NCBI RefSeq assembly: GCF_036588685.1
Contig: NC_086386.1
Coordinates: forward strand, 76,444,682-76,508,681
Direction: 5' to 3'
DNA length: 64,000 bases
From: Mytilus trossulus
Lineage: Eukaryota; Mollusca; Bivalvia; Mytilida; Mytilidae
A program made the translations under genes and the position numbers. Positions 47,401-59,400 of this stretch are shown one piece after another. The notes under the pieces were generated by a model that was not told the DNA's origin, made no database searches, and saw only the letters and a program-made list of their open reading frames with translations. Numbering within the stretch: position 1 is the first letter of the stretch; each line of letters starts with the position of its first letter.

Positions 47401-50400
47401 ACTAAAAGTAGTTTTTATTCAAATTTCAACACAAATGTAATAAATTACACTTTTTACCTGTTAATTACCTGAAAATGCAGGTAACCTGATAAAAAATTTA
47501 CTGAAATAACTGCCTAACATTACAGTTCATGCTCTCCTGAGCATTTTTCATGCAATAACTTTCTCTGTATCTCTTATAATAAAATAGATACAGCAGTCTG
47601 AAAAGGAATATACTGTTCTAATGAATGAACACACAAAAAATGCAGCAGCAGCAACCATTTTTCTATTTTTTTGTGTAGCGTTGAAAGGGTTAATAAAGAT
47701 AAACAAATGTACTGCTATTTCTTTATTGCTGAAACACTGGTATAGTTGGTAGACTTTTCCATAGCTATTCATATAAAAATTTCAAAGTTTGATTTATTAC
47801 CATTATAGCCCTGTTGCATTTTTCCCAGTGATAAAAACATGGCAATAATTTCTGAATTTACTGTACCATAGATAATACAATAAAGGATGCAAAGGTCTCT
47901 GGCATGTGTGGAGTAAAGTCACTTTTTAAACATGTTAAGTGAGATTAGTAGTAGCTTTGAAACGAGTGTGGCTTAAAATAATTGGAGGGACAAACCCATA
48001 CCAAAATAAAGGATTGAGATGTCTATGGAACACATGGAAAAAAACATACCAAAATAAAGGATTGAGATGTCTCTGGAACACATGGAAAAAACATACCAAA
48101 ATAAAGGATCGAGATGTCTATGGTCCACATGTAAAAAAAAAACATGCTAAAATTAAGAATTGAGATGTCTATGGAACACATGGGAAAAAAACCATACCAA
48201 AATAACTGATTGAGATGTCTATGGAACACATGGAAAAAAACCATACCAAAATAACTGATTAAGATGTCTATGGAACACATGGAAAAAAAAACATACCAAA
48301 TTAACGGATTGAGATGTCTATGGAACACATGGATAAAAACACATACCAAAATAAAAGATTGAGATGTCTATGGAACACATGAAAAAAAACATACCAAAAT
48401 AAAGGATTGAGATGTCTCTGGAACACATGGAAAAAACCATACCAAAATAACTGATTGAGATGTCTATGGAACACATGGGGAAAAAACATACAAAAATAAC
48501 GGATTGAGATGTCTATGGAACACATGGATAAAAAAAACCATACCAAAATAAAAGATTGAGATGTCTATGGAACACATGAAAAAAAACATACCAAAATAAC
48601 TGATTGAGATGTCTATGGAACACATGGGAAAAAAAACATACCAAAATAAAGGATTGAGATGTCTCTGGAACACATGGAAAAAACCCATACCAACTTAAAG
48701 GATTGGGATGTCTATGGAACACATGGAAAAAGCCATACCAATATATAGGATTGAGATGTCTATGTAACACATGGAATCCTAAAACATTTCATGACAGGCC
48801 AAATTCTGAAGTCATTCAAACTGTGATTTTATTTAAGGAATGACTGTAATATTTTATCTGTCTTCGAAGAAAAAACATTAAAAATGTGGTGCACACTGAA
48901 TAAAGCACATAGCAGGTTATTTAACAGTATGCACCACATTTTTTTATTTTATTCAAATAGACAGAAAAAATATTACAGTCATTTTGTATAATTTAATGCT
49001 AAATTCCATTTTAAACTGGAGTGAATCATGAAAAAACATTGATGACATCACTTTTACATGACTAAAGTATGTCTTTGAGCTAATAAACAAAACGATGTCA
49101 GCCAATTGGAAGACACATTACATCCAAATTAAATTATTTTCAGGTATAAAGATCTGTGGTGGCTGTAGTTTAGATGGCAGACAAGACAATGGTATCTTTG
49201 TGAAGAGAGTTTTACCAGGAGGACTGGCTGATATTGATGGTAAGTTGGAGTTTTACTTTGCAGGGTTACTTCACACCATGAAGTTACACATCAGGGTTTC
49301 TTCACGCCATGTGTAGAAATTACACAGCACGGTTTCTTCACACCATGTGTAGAAATTACACAGCACAGTTTCTTCACACTATGTGTGAAAATTACACAGC
49401 AGGGTTTCTTCACACCATGTGTAGAAATTACACAGCAGGGTTTCTTCACACCATGTGTAGAATTACTCAGCAGGGATACATCACACGATGTGTTACACAG
49501 CAGGGTTTCTTCACACTAATTATTCTTAATCAGATTATTTTCAAAATTTCTACAAAATGAGACTTAGTACACACAAATTTCCAAATAAATAATAATGCTG
49601 GGATGAAATTTGAAAGAATTTTATCTTTATATATCATGATCTACCTCTTTAAAGGCTATAAAATAGCTGATATTTTCTGCACTATAGTTTTAAATGCTTT
49701 TGAGGTTATCTCTTAACATGTGTATCTTAATAATTTATGATTTAGTGGTGATCTAGATTTTTCTTTTTCTTTCAGGTCGTCTGCAGGCAGGTGACCATGT
49801 ATTGAGAGTTAATGATGAAAGTTTGGAAGGTGTTACAAATGAGAGGTAGAGTGACAATATTTTTTCTAATCATAGCTTGCCAATGCTTTTATTTTTTAAA
49901 TATATATATGCCTTATGAGAAAAAGTGTTGTCAGAAATACATCTATGAAACAAAGAGGCAAAAGAAATCAAAGGGACATTAAAACTCACAAGTCAAAAAT
50001 AAACTGACAACATCATGGCTAGAAAATAAAATTACCATCAGACAAACAATAGTTAACAAAACACAACATAGAAAACTAAAAACTGAGCAACATCAACTTC
50101 ATCCAAAATTTGGAGGTTATCTCAGGTGCTCCGAAAATGGTAGGCAGATCCTGCTCCATTTGTGGCACCTGCAGCTTGCTCATGTTAGTACAAATCAAAT
50201 GACAACCCCTGCCATCAAAGTAAAATCTCCTTGTCAACAAACATGACATTTTCAGTTGAGGAGGTTAACTAAGTTTCAATATAACACTAGTATATATTGA
50301 TAGGGGATTATTAAATAAACCAAAAAAATAATATAGGTCAATGTGCTTGTTTTCTAGATATTAGCCATTGAAATTTTGGCGGGAAAATGTTCTCCCTTGA

Positions 50401-53400
50401 TTTTTTCATAGCTCTATTATTGACAAGTTTAAGTGTGCGCTAAAGCTATAAATTAATAACAAGGATTTTATAAGACTTTTACAGATTGCTTATAATTTAT
50501 GTAAAATGTAAACCATTTTATGTCAAAGTATGACCATCAACACAATGCCTTGGCTCACACTAAACAACAAGCTATAAAGTGCCCCAAAATGACTGTTCAT
50601 TTCCTTATTCTAGCACTAGTTGAATAATTAATAATGATATTTTTAAAGAACTACATGTATGCACACCTAATAAAAAACTTTGGAATTTTGAATGTAAAAG
50701 AGCAAACTTAAATTACCTTTGTATTTAAAACCATTGATACACAAAATAAATCAGAGAAGTTCCATTCTTACAAATTTCAGAATAGGAATTATCATAATTA
50801 TCATGATTATTGTTTAAGGTAATAAAATGCTCTTTGACCATGTTGACATATTAGCATGATGAGTAATTTAATTTAAAAACTAGTTTTGAATTTTCTTTGT
50901 AGTTTGGTATTTTTATACGACCGCAAATTTTGAAAAAATTTTCGTCATATATTGCTATCACGTTGGCGTCGTCGTCGTCGTCATCGTCGTCCGAATACTT
51001 TTAGTTTTCGCACTCTAACTTTAGTAAAAGTGAATATAAATCTATAAAATTTTATCACAAGGTTTATGACCACAAAAGGAAGGTTGGTATTGATTTTGGG
51101 AGTTTTGGTCCCAACATTTTAGGAATTAGGGGCCAAAAAGGGCCCAAATAAGCATTTTCTTGGTTTTCGCACTATAACTTTAGCTTAAGTTAATAGAAAT
51201 CTATGAAATTTTGACACAAGGTTTATGACCACAAAAGAAAGGTTGGGATTGATTTTGGGAATTTTGGTTTCAACATTTTAGGAATTAGGGGCCAAAAAAG
51301 GGCCCAAATAAGCATTTTTCTTGGTTTTCGCACAATAACTTTAGTTTAAGTAAATAGAAAATAATGAAATTTAAACACAATGTTTATGACCACAAAAGGA
51401 AGGTTGGTAATGATTTTGGGAGTTTAGGTCCCAACAGTTTAGGAATTAGGGGCCAAAAAGGGACCCAAATAAGCATTTTTCTTGGTTTTCGCACCATAAC
51501 TTTAGTATAAGTAAATAGAAATCTATGAAATTTAAACACAAGGTTTATGATCATAAAAGGAAGGTTGGTAATGATTTTGGGAGTTTTGGTCCCAACAGTT
51601 TAGGAATAAGGGGCCCAAAGGGTCCAAAATTAAACTTTGTTTGATTTCATCAAAATTGAATAATTGGGGTTCTTTGATATGCCGAATCTAACGGTGTATG
51701 TAGATTTTTAACTTTTGGTCCCGTTTTCAAATTGGTCTACATTAAGGTCCAAAGGGTCCAAAATTAAACTTAGTTTGATTTTGACAAAAAATTAATCGGT
51801 TGGGTTCTTTGATATGCTGAATTTAAAAATGTACTTAGATTCTTGATTATCGGCCCAGTTTTCAAGTTGGTCCAAATTGGGGTCCAAATTAAACTTTGTT
51901 TGATTTCATCAAAAATTGAATAAATGGGGTTCTTTGATATGCCAAATCTAACTGTGTATGTAGATTCCTCATTTTTGGTCTTGTTTTCAATTTGGTTTAC
52001 ATTAAAGTCCAAAGGGTCCAAAATTAAACTTAGTTTGATTTTAACAAAAATTGAAATCTTAGGGTTCTTTGATATGCTGAATCCAAACATGTATTTAGAT
52101 TTTTGATTCTGGGCCCAGTTTTCAAGTTGGTCCAAATCAGGATCTAAAATTATTATATTAAGTTTTGTGCAATAGCAAGTCTTTTCAATTGCACAGTATT
52201 GCGCAATGGCAAGAAATATCTTATTGCAAAATATTGTGAAATAGCAATTTTGTTTTTAATTAGAGTTATCTTTCTTTGTCCAGAATAGTCAGCAAGAAAT
52301 ATCTAATTGTAAGAATTTTTTTTATTTGGAGTTATCTTTCTTTGACCAGAATCAACTTAAATCTTTGTTATATATACAATATACAATGTATATTCACTTT
52401 TTACTACCAACTGATAAATTAAAATAATCTTTACCATTCAGTGATAACAAGCAGTTTTTTTTACATCATAATATTTTATGATGTATTTAAATGAGTAGTA
52501 ATTGTTGCAAACTCCATTAGAAATTTTAATTGAGATTAGTTTTGGAATAAGGGAAAGGGGGATGTGATTAAAAAAATTTGGTTCAATTTTCTCATTTGAA
52601 ATTTCATAAATAAAAAGAAAATTTCTTCAAACATTTTTTTTGAGAGGAATAATATTCAACAGCATAGTGAATTGCTCTAAGAGAAAACAAACATTTTAAT
52701 TTCATTAGAACACATTCATTCTGTGTCAGAAACCTATGATGTGTCAACTATTTAATCACAATCCAAATTTAGAGCTGAATCCAGCTTGAATGTTGTGTCC
52801 ATACTTGCCCCAACCGTTCAGAGTTCAACCTCTGCGGTCGTATAAAGCTACGCCCTGCGGAGCATCTGGTTGTTATTTTACTTAAGTATGATAGTTTAAG
52901 AAAGTAAATAAAAAATTTAATTGCTATATTTTATTTAAAATTGTTAACACATTGTAGACACGGTAGAGAAATAAAGTATTATTTTAATTTGGGCTATTCC
53001 ATCATGTCCATTAAAATGTATGTCATGTATGAGCAGGTATGAAAGGAAGTTAATGATTGAATGAAGGTCATGGGTCCTTTTTCAGTATGTATCTATCTAT
53101 AACCAATATGCAAAATTTATAAAAAAAAAATTCTGGGGTTGTAGGGATATTTTGAAAGTCCTTTCTTACCCTCCAACATACATTTTAATGGAATAGTCCT
53201 TAACATTTTTGATTTTTGGAAAGAAAACAAAATTTATACTGTAATATTTATTTACAGAACAGGTGCATGATGTTCAAGGTAAAAACTTTGTATATTTCTA
53301 TTATAACTCACTATTAAATTTGTTTACAGGGCGGTAGCTATACTGCGTCAGGCTTCAGCTACTAATCATGTAGTCATGGTGATTTGTAGAGATCAAATAG

Positions 53401-56400
53401 CAAGGTATGATGGGAATTCTAAAAATAACTTGTCATGCTTATAGAGTATGAATTATCACTGTATTCCTGTGACTTATTTCACTAAAAAATCTTACAGGAA
53501 AAATAAAACTTTTTAAGTCCTGAACATTTCATTTTATTTTGTTCTGTTGTATGATTTTTTTTTTGTGAAAAGAGACCCTGATATTTATTTGATTTGTTTG
53601 TTTTGACTTTTACTATTGTTTAAAATATTGCTGAAATCTTTTTAAGTGTTTGCATTATGTTAATTCAATGTATATATATTTTCTATGCATTTAATTATTA
53701 TATTTATAATATAAATTTTAGAGGTATATATATGCATCAATGGTTGGAAAAAACAGTAAAAGTGCTTTATTAGCTTGCTTCTACACTAACAGTCAAACAT
53801 TATGATTAAAGTAACACAATATATATTCAGATCATTTGATATCGAGAAAAACTTATTAAGCATAAGTTAATAAAACTATTCCATGCATTAATTAATTAAT
53901 TGCCATATTAGAAATTGAGATTGATTAGTGCTAAAATGTCTGTTTTCAGAATTTAACGCAAGTTATAGTTTATATAATACATATATATATATTTCTCTAA
54001 TTCTTTGCAAATTTATACCTTTCTGCACCCATTGTATAAAAGTTTAATTCATGTGTGGTTCGGTTGACCTTGGATCATCATTGGTTTAAATATGATTATG
54101 ATGTCGAATTTTCTTGCTTTCCTATGAATTCCTATTATGACAGTCTGAAAAAAGGCAACCATGCCCGATGACCTCACATAGAGAGAGCACATCTTTTTGC
54201 AGATCATTCAAAAAGACCGAACAAGTTTGCCTGAAAAATCATTAGAGAAACAGATTTGCTACAACAACAACAAAAAAACATAAAAAAATCTATAATTTAC
54301 ATATCTATTGATGCCTGAAACCATATAAATCGGATTTTTTTTTTTTTCAAGCATGTTAAATTGCACAAGTTCAAAAGTCATCGTGTGGTGCTTTTTTTTT
54401 AAGCAAACCAGAGAAAAACAAGAGTTTTAAATGTACTATGTACCTAAAGACAGTCCATGTATAAAGGAGGTTGTTTTCTAGGAATAAGTTGCATGTTTTT
54501 TACAGGAATGAATTCCAAGAGATCCTTGAGAAACAGAATGGGTACAGTTTTCCATGTACACCTATTCCTAATGATTCTCAAAACAGGTCTACATCAAGGG
54601 CAACAACTCCATCTGGATATGGTAAGCAGATAGTCATCTTATCCATGCTTTTAAGTCATTGCTGTTTATTCATTTATTTATTCTTTACCATGTTTATGAT
54701 CTTAACAATCAAAAGAAAATTAAGGTGCATACAAAATAAATAGAAATTCAGGTAGATACCCAAGCAAAGGTATATTTAAGCTTTTTAGGGTTCATTTGTC
54801 TTTCGCCATCTTAGATTGTAAAAAACAGAGAATCTTAAGTCTAGATTTTCAATCAAATTAGCAAAATTTAATGCAGGAATGCAGATAACTAATGTGAATT
54901 TTCATTTTAAACAACAAATTTACAAGATTATAACTTATAAATTTTTATATTTTTAAAAGTATGAATTGTTTTTTGCTAGATTTATAATGTTTTTAAATTG
55001 GCATTTTAAGGGGAGATAACTCTGAAATAGTGCATTTTCTGAAGGAATCTACATGGAATATTGTTATTTTGTATAGTAGCTGAAAAAAAACACATGGTGA
55101 CCCTATCTTTAATTTTTATATTCTGAAAACATTGCATAAAAACAATCTTCTCGTAATTTATTTTACAATTCAATCATTTAGTTTAGCTTCTAATCACAAA
55201 CTTTTGTTTTTTCCTGTATTATCCATTCAAATTGTGTCATTTTGTCAGTGTCATTTTGTCACAACCTGTAGCTTAAAAAAATATGCGGTGACCTATCATT
55301 TTTATTAGCTCACCTGGCCCAAAGGGCCAAATGAGCTTTTCTCATCACTTGGCGTCCGTTGTCGTCTTGCGTCTGTCGTCGTTAACTTTTACAAAAATCT
55401 TCTCCTCTGCAACTACTTGGCCAAATTTTACCAAACTTGGCCACAATCATCATTGGTGTATCTAGTTCAAAAAATGTGTCCGTTGATCCGTCCAACCAAC
55501 CAAGATGGCTGCCATGGCTAAAAATAGAACATAGGGGTAAAATACAGTTTTTGGCTTATACCTCAAAAACCAAAGCATTTAGAGCAAATTAGACAAGGTA
55601 AAATTTATAATCAGGTCAAGATCTATCTGCCCTGAATTTTTCAGATGAATTGGACAACTGGTTGTTGGGTTGCTGCCCTCCAATTGGTAATTTTTAAAGA
55701 AATTTTGCCGTTTTTGGTTATCTTGAATACTATTATAGATAGCGATAAACTGTAAACAGCAATACTGTTCAGCAAAGTAAGATCTACAAATAAGTCAACA
55801 TGACCTAAATGGTCAATTGACCCCTTAAGGAGTTATTGCCTTTATAGTCAATTTTTAACAATTTTCATTAATTTGGTAAATTTATGTAAATTTTTACCAA
55901 ATATAGTTCTCTGTTACTAATGGGCAAATAGATATAGGAAGATGTGGTGTGAGTGCCAATGAGACAACTCTCCATCCAAATAACAATTTAAAAATTAAAC
56001 CATTATAGGTTAAAGTACGGCCTTCAACACGGAGCCTTGGCTCACACCGAACAACAAGCTATAAAGGGCCCCAAAATTACTAGTGTAAAACCATTCAAAC
56101 GGGAAAACCAACGGTTCATTATAGATATAATTGTAAGAAGCAAAATCGTTCAGTAAAGTAAGAACTTCAAACGCATCACCATCACCAAAATACAATTTTG
56201 TCATGAATCCATTTGTGTCCTTTGTTTATTATGCACATAGACCAAGGTGAGCGACACCGGCTCTTTAGAGCCTCTAGTTTCGTAAATCTTAGTAATCTTT
56301 TACAAAAATCTTCTCCTCTGAAACTACTGGGCCAAGTTCATTATAGATAGAGATAATTGTAAGCAACAAGAATGTTCAGTAAAGTAAGATGTACAAACAC

Positions 56401-59400
56401 ATCACCATCACCAAAACACATTTTGTCATGAATCCATCTGCGTCATTTGTCTAATATTCACATAGACCAAGGTGAGCGACACAGGCTCTTTAGAGCCTCT
56501 AGTTATATTTATGAACATGTATCAATAAAAATTATGTTTTGGCAAAGTATGAAAAAATTCTATCATTTTTTATTTAGACTCCCATATCACCTAAAGAGGA
56601 AATAACTCTTCACAGAAATGAATGTATAACAAATTCAGTCAAAAACAAAAAAAATGACTATTATTTTTTTTTCTGGTAAACCATGTGGCATATTACACCA
56701 ATATTAAATATTTTATCCTTTCAGGCACAGATACACATAGAAAATCCCCTAATGTGGACCAAGACAGTTCACTCAGTGATGGCAAAAATAGTCCCAGAGA
56801 AATCTCAGGTTCCAGTTCTAGTCCCAGATATTCTTCACAGGTAATAAATGAGCCAGGTTTTACTGTAAAATAGATTTATTTTATGACGCTATCTCCCATG
56901 TTATGTATTACTACAATGTCCTATACATGCTATAGAGATATATAAATATTTCACATGTTATGTATTTATACTATGATGTCCCATAGAGATACTAATATTG
57001 CACATGTTACCTGGAAACCAACTATTAACTAAATGAAGTTTTTTCACTAAAGTTGTCCTTAGGTTGATTTTGACTATTCTTTTAAGAATCCTTTTATGAT
57101 GTTGCTGTTCAAATTAAAAAAAATATATGAAAATATAATGTAAATTCAGAAATTATTGCGTGCATTTATTATTTTGATTTTGTCATTTTAGATTTTTACA
57201 ATTGTGAGAAAAATCCTGTTTAATTCATATAAAATATTTCCAAATGCAAGTTTTGATTATTGCGCAAAAAAATTAACAATTCTGTCGCATTTTTTGCAGA
57301 ATTTTTGTTTTATGAAATTTTACCATGAAAATTAAATTGAAATGCACTGATATGTATGGCACGCCTGAACCACTTTTATTAATTAATCTTAGATTATCTC
57401 AGATAAATTAGGTTTATCTGAGATAATCCCGGTTTATCTCAGATAAACTTAGATTATCTCAGCTTAATTCAAATTCGAAAAAATCCTAGTTTATCTCAGA
57501 TAATACAGAAAATTCATTATCTGGAGAAAATCCCGGTTTATTTGAAAATATTAAGAAAAGCTAGGTTTATCTGAACGATTTTCAGATAATCCTAATTTAT
57601 CTCCAGATAATTGATTATCTGAATTTCAGATAATTCATTATCTCATTTTCCAGATAATTTAGTTTTAAATATACCAAGGAACAATGTAACGAGTGTTCTG
57701 ATTGGACGACAATCGTTTGCCAGATTATATTTAAAAAAAATACCGTCAGATAATTCATTATCTCATTTTCCAGATAATTAAGGTTTATTATGGATTCTAA
57801 ATATACCAAAGAACAATGTAACGAGTGTTATAATTGGACTACAATCGTTTGCAAGATTTTATATGAAAAATAGTTTTTATACCGTCCTTTTTTAGAAGAG
57901 GGGCGACGTTCTGCACACGGCACGCAATTAACAAACTTCTTATGGTGTGGACATCATCGTTATAGACACCTGGACAAGCGAAATTTGTTGAATAAATAAA
58001 AAAAAAAAAACAACAGTGAAATACAGAAGGGCTGATTAGATACAATATACATCATATACTTTAAACATACTTAATAAACACATTTTGTTAGCTGTTTTGA
58101 CGCTTACTGATGGTTTATTACTGACGGCTAATTTCGACATCGCCGATAATAATTGAACTCTCTTATTCATTTAATCAGTCGATTTTAATCTTTTGATAAT
58201 GACAACGGTTTTGTAAAATATTTAAATTTAACTATTTCGTCATGTGTCAGTCAACAAATAGAGATGAAAATCAAGTAATCCAATACACAAATAATGCACG
58301 ATTCAATAATGGAAAAACAATTATTTCATCATGGTTATTGATAAGACATACTTTTCATTTTGCCTTCAAAATAATTAAATACATAAGTCAGAGTTTAAAC
58401 CTTAAAGCCAGATTTAAATTGTAGGATATAAACAATACATGTACATTGTCGGAAATACTAAATGTTTGCTTACTCGCTAAGAAACAGGAGAAACCCTCTT
58501 CATTCTGTTTTTAAATCTGGATCCAAATAGGGAAATTTTTACATGTAAATGTAATTACGGGTGACATGCATGATTGTCAAACCTCTGTCTGTTTTATGGG
58601 TAATAAATATACAACCTCCCCCAATAAATGTTGACATAACAGGAAAAAAGTAATAAAAGTTTCTTTTAAGACTGCTCAAAACAAAACAAAAAATAACTCA
58701 TGCACGAAAAAGATATTTTGAAAGATTAACATTCCTAAGGTTTCTGTTTTATATTTTTCTCTTACCTTTTATTCTAAATTAAATTATCACTTCTGACTGA
58801 AACTAGAAAAGAGTTCTAAGCGAGTAATGGATAAGAGCATTCGTAAACATAGAAAGAAAATTAGACACAAGATAAAAAACTTAAAATCGATTAACCCGAA
58901 AGAATACTGCAAGATTTTAAACGGTGGTAAAAGGGGAAACAATCCATGTGTACATATTAATATTTTGTTTGATTATTTTAAGAATTTAAATTTAGGAAAT
59001 TCTGAAAATGAAGTCTTAGAGATTGTTTAAGAAAATCAGAACAATGTAAAAGATGTAAATGTTATATTTAATTCACCTATTACAGAAGAGGAAATTGAAA
59101 AATCTTTGAGAAAGTTAAAAAAAATTAATAAATCCTCTGGTTATGATTGTAAATGAATATTTAAAACACTCTTTTAGTGTTATGTCACAGGTGTTTGTGA
59201 AACTTTTTAATATTATATTTGACAGTGGAACTATCCCTTAAAATTGGCTTTCTGGAAATATAATACCTTTATTTAAAAATAAAAGTAACAAACATGATCC
59301 TAGCAATTTTAGACCTATAACAGTTATAAGCTGCTTTGGGAAATTATTTACTTCTATTTTGAATTCACGTTTGAATACATTTTCCGATGATTTTTGTTTA

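Noticed and set aside
48023..48770. Several - strand frames of HVFHRHLNPLFWYVFF type
   Set aside because: Produced by the 48-bp satellite, which gives open frames by periodicity.
51770..52135. A 121-codon - strand frame with SISKNP repeats
   Set aside because: Lies in tandem blocks of a dispersed repeat, and the same phrases occur at 37.0-37.3 kb; no independent gene evidence.
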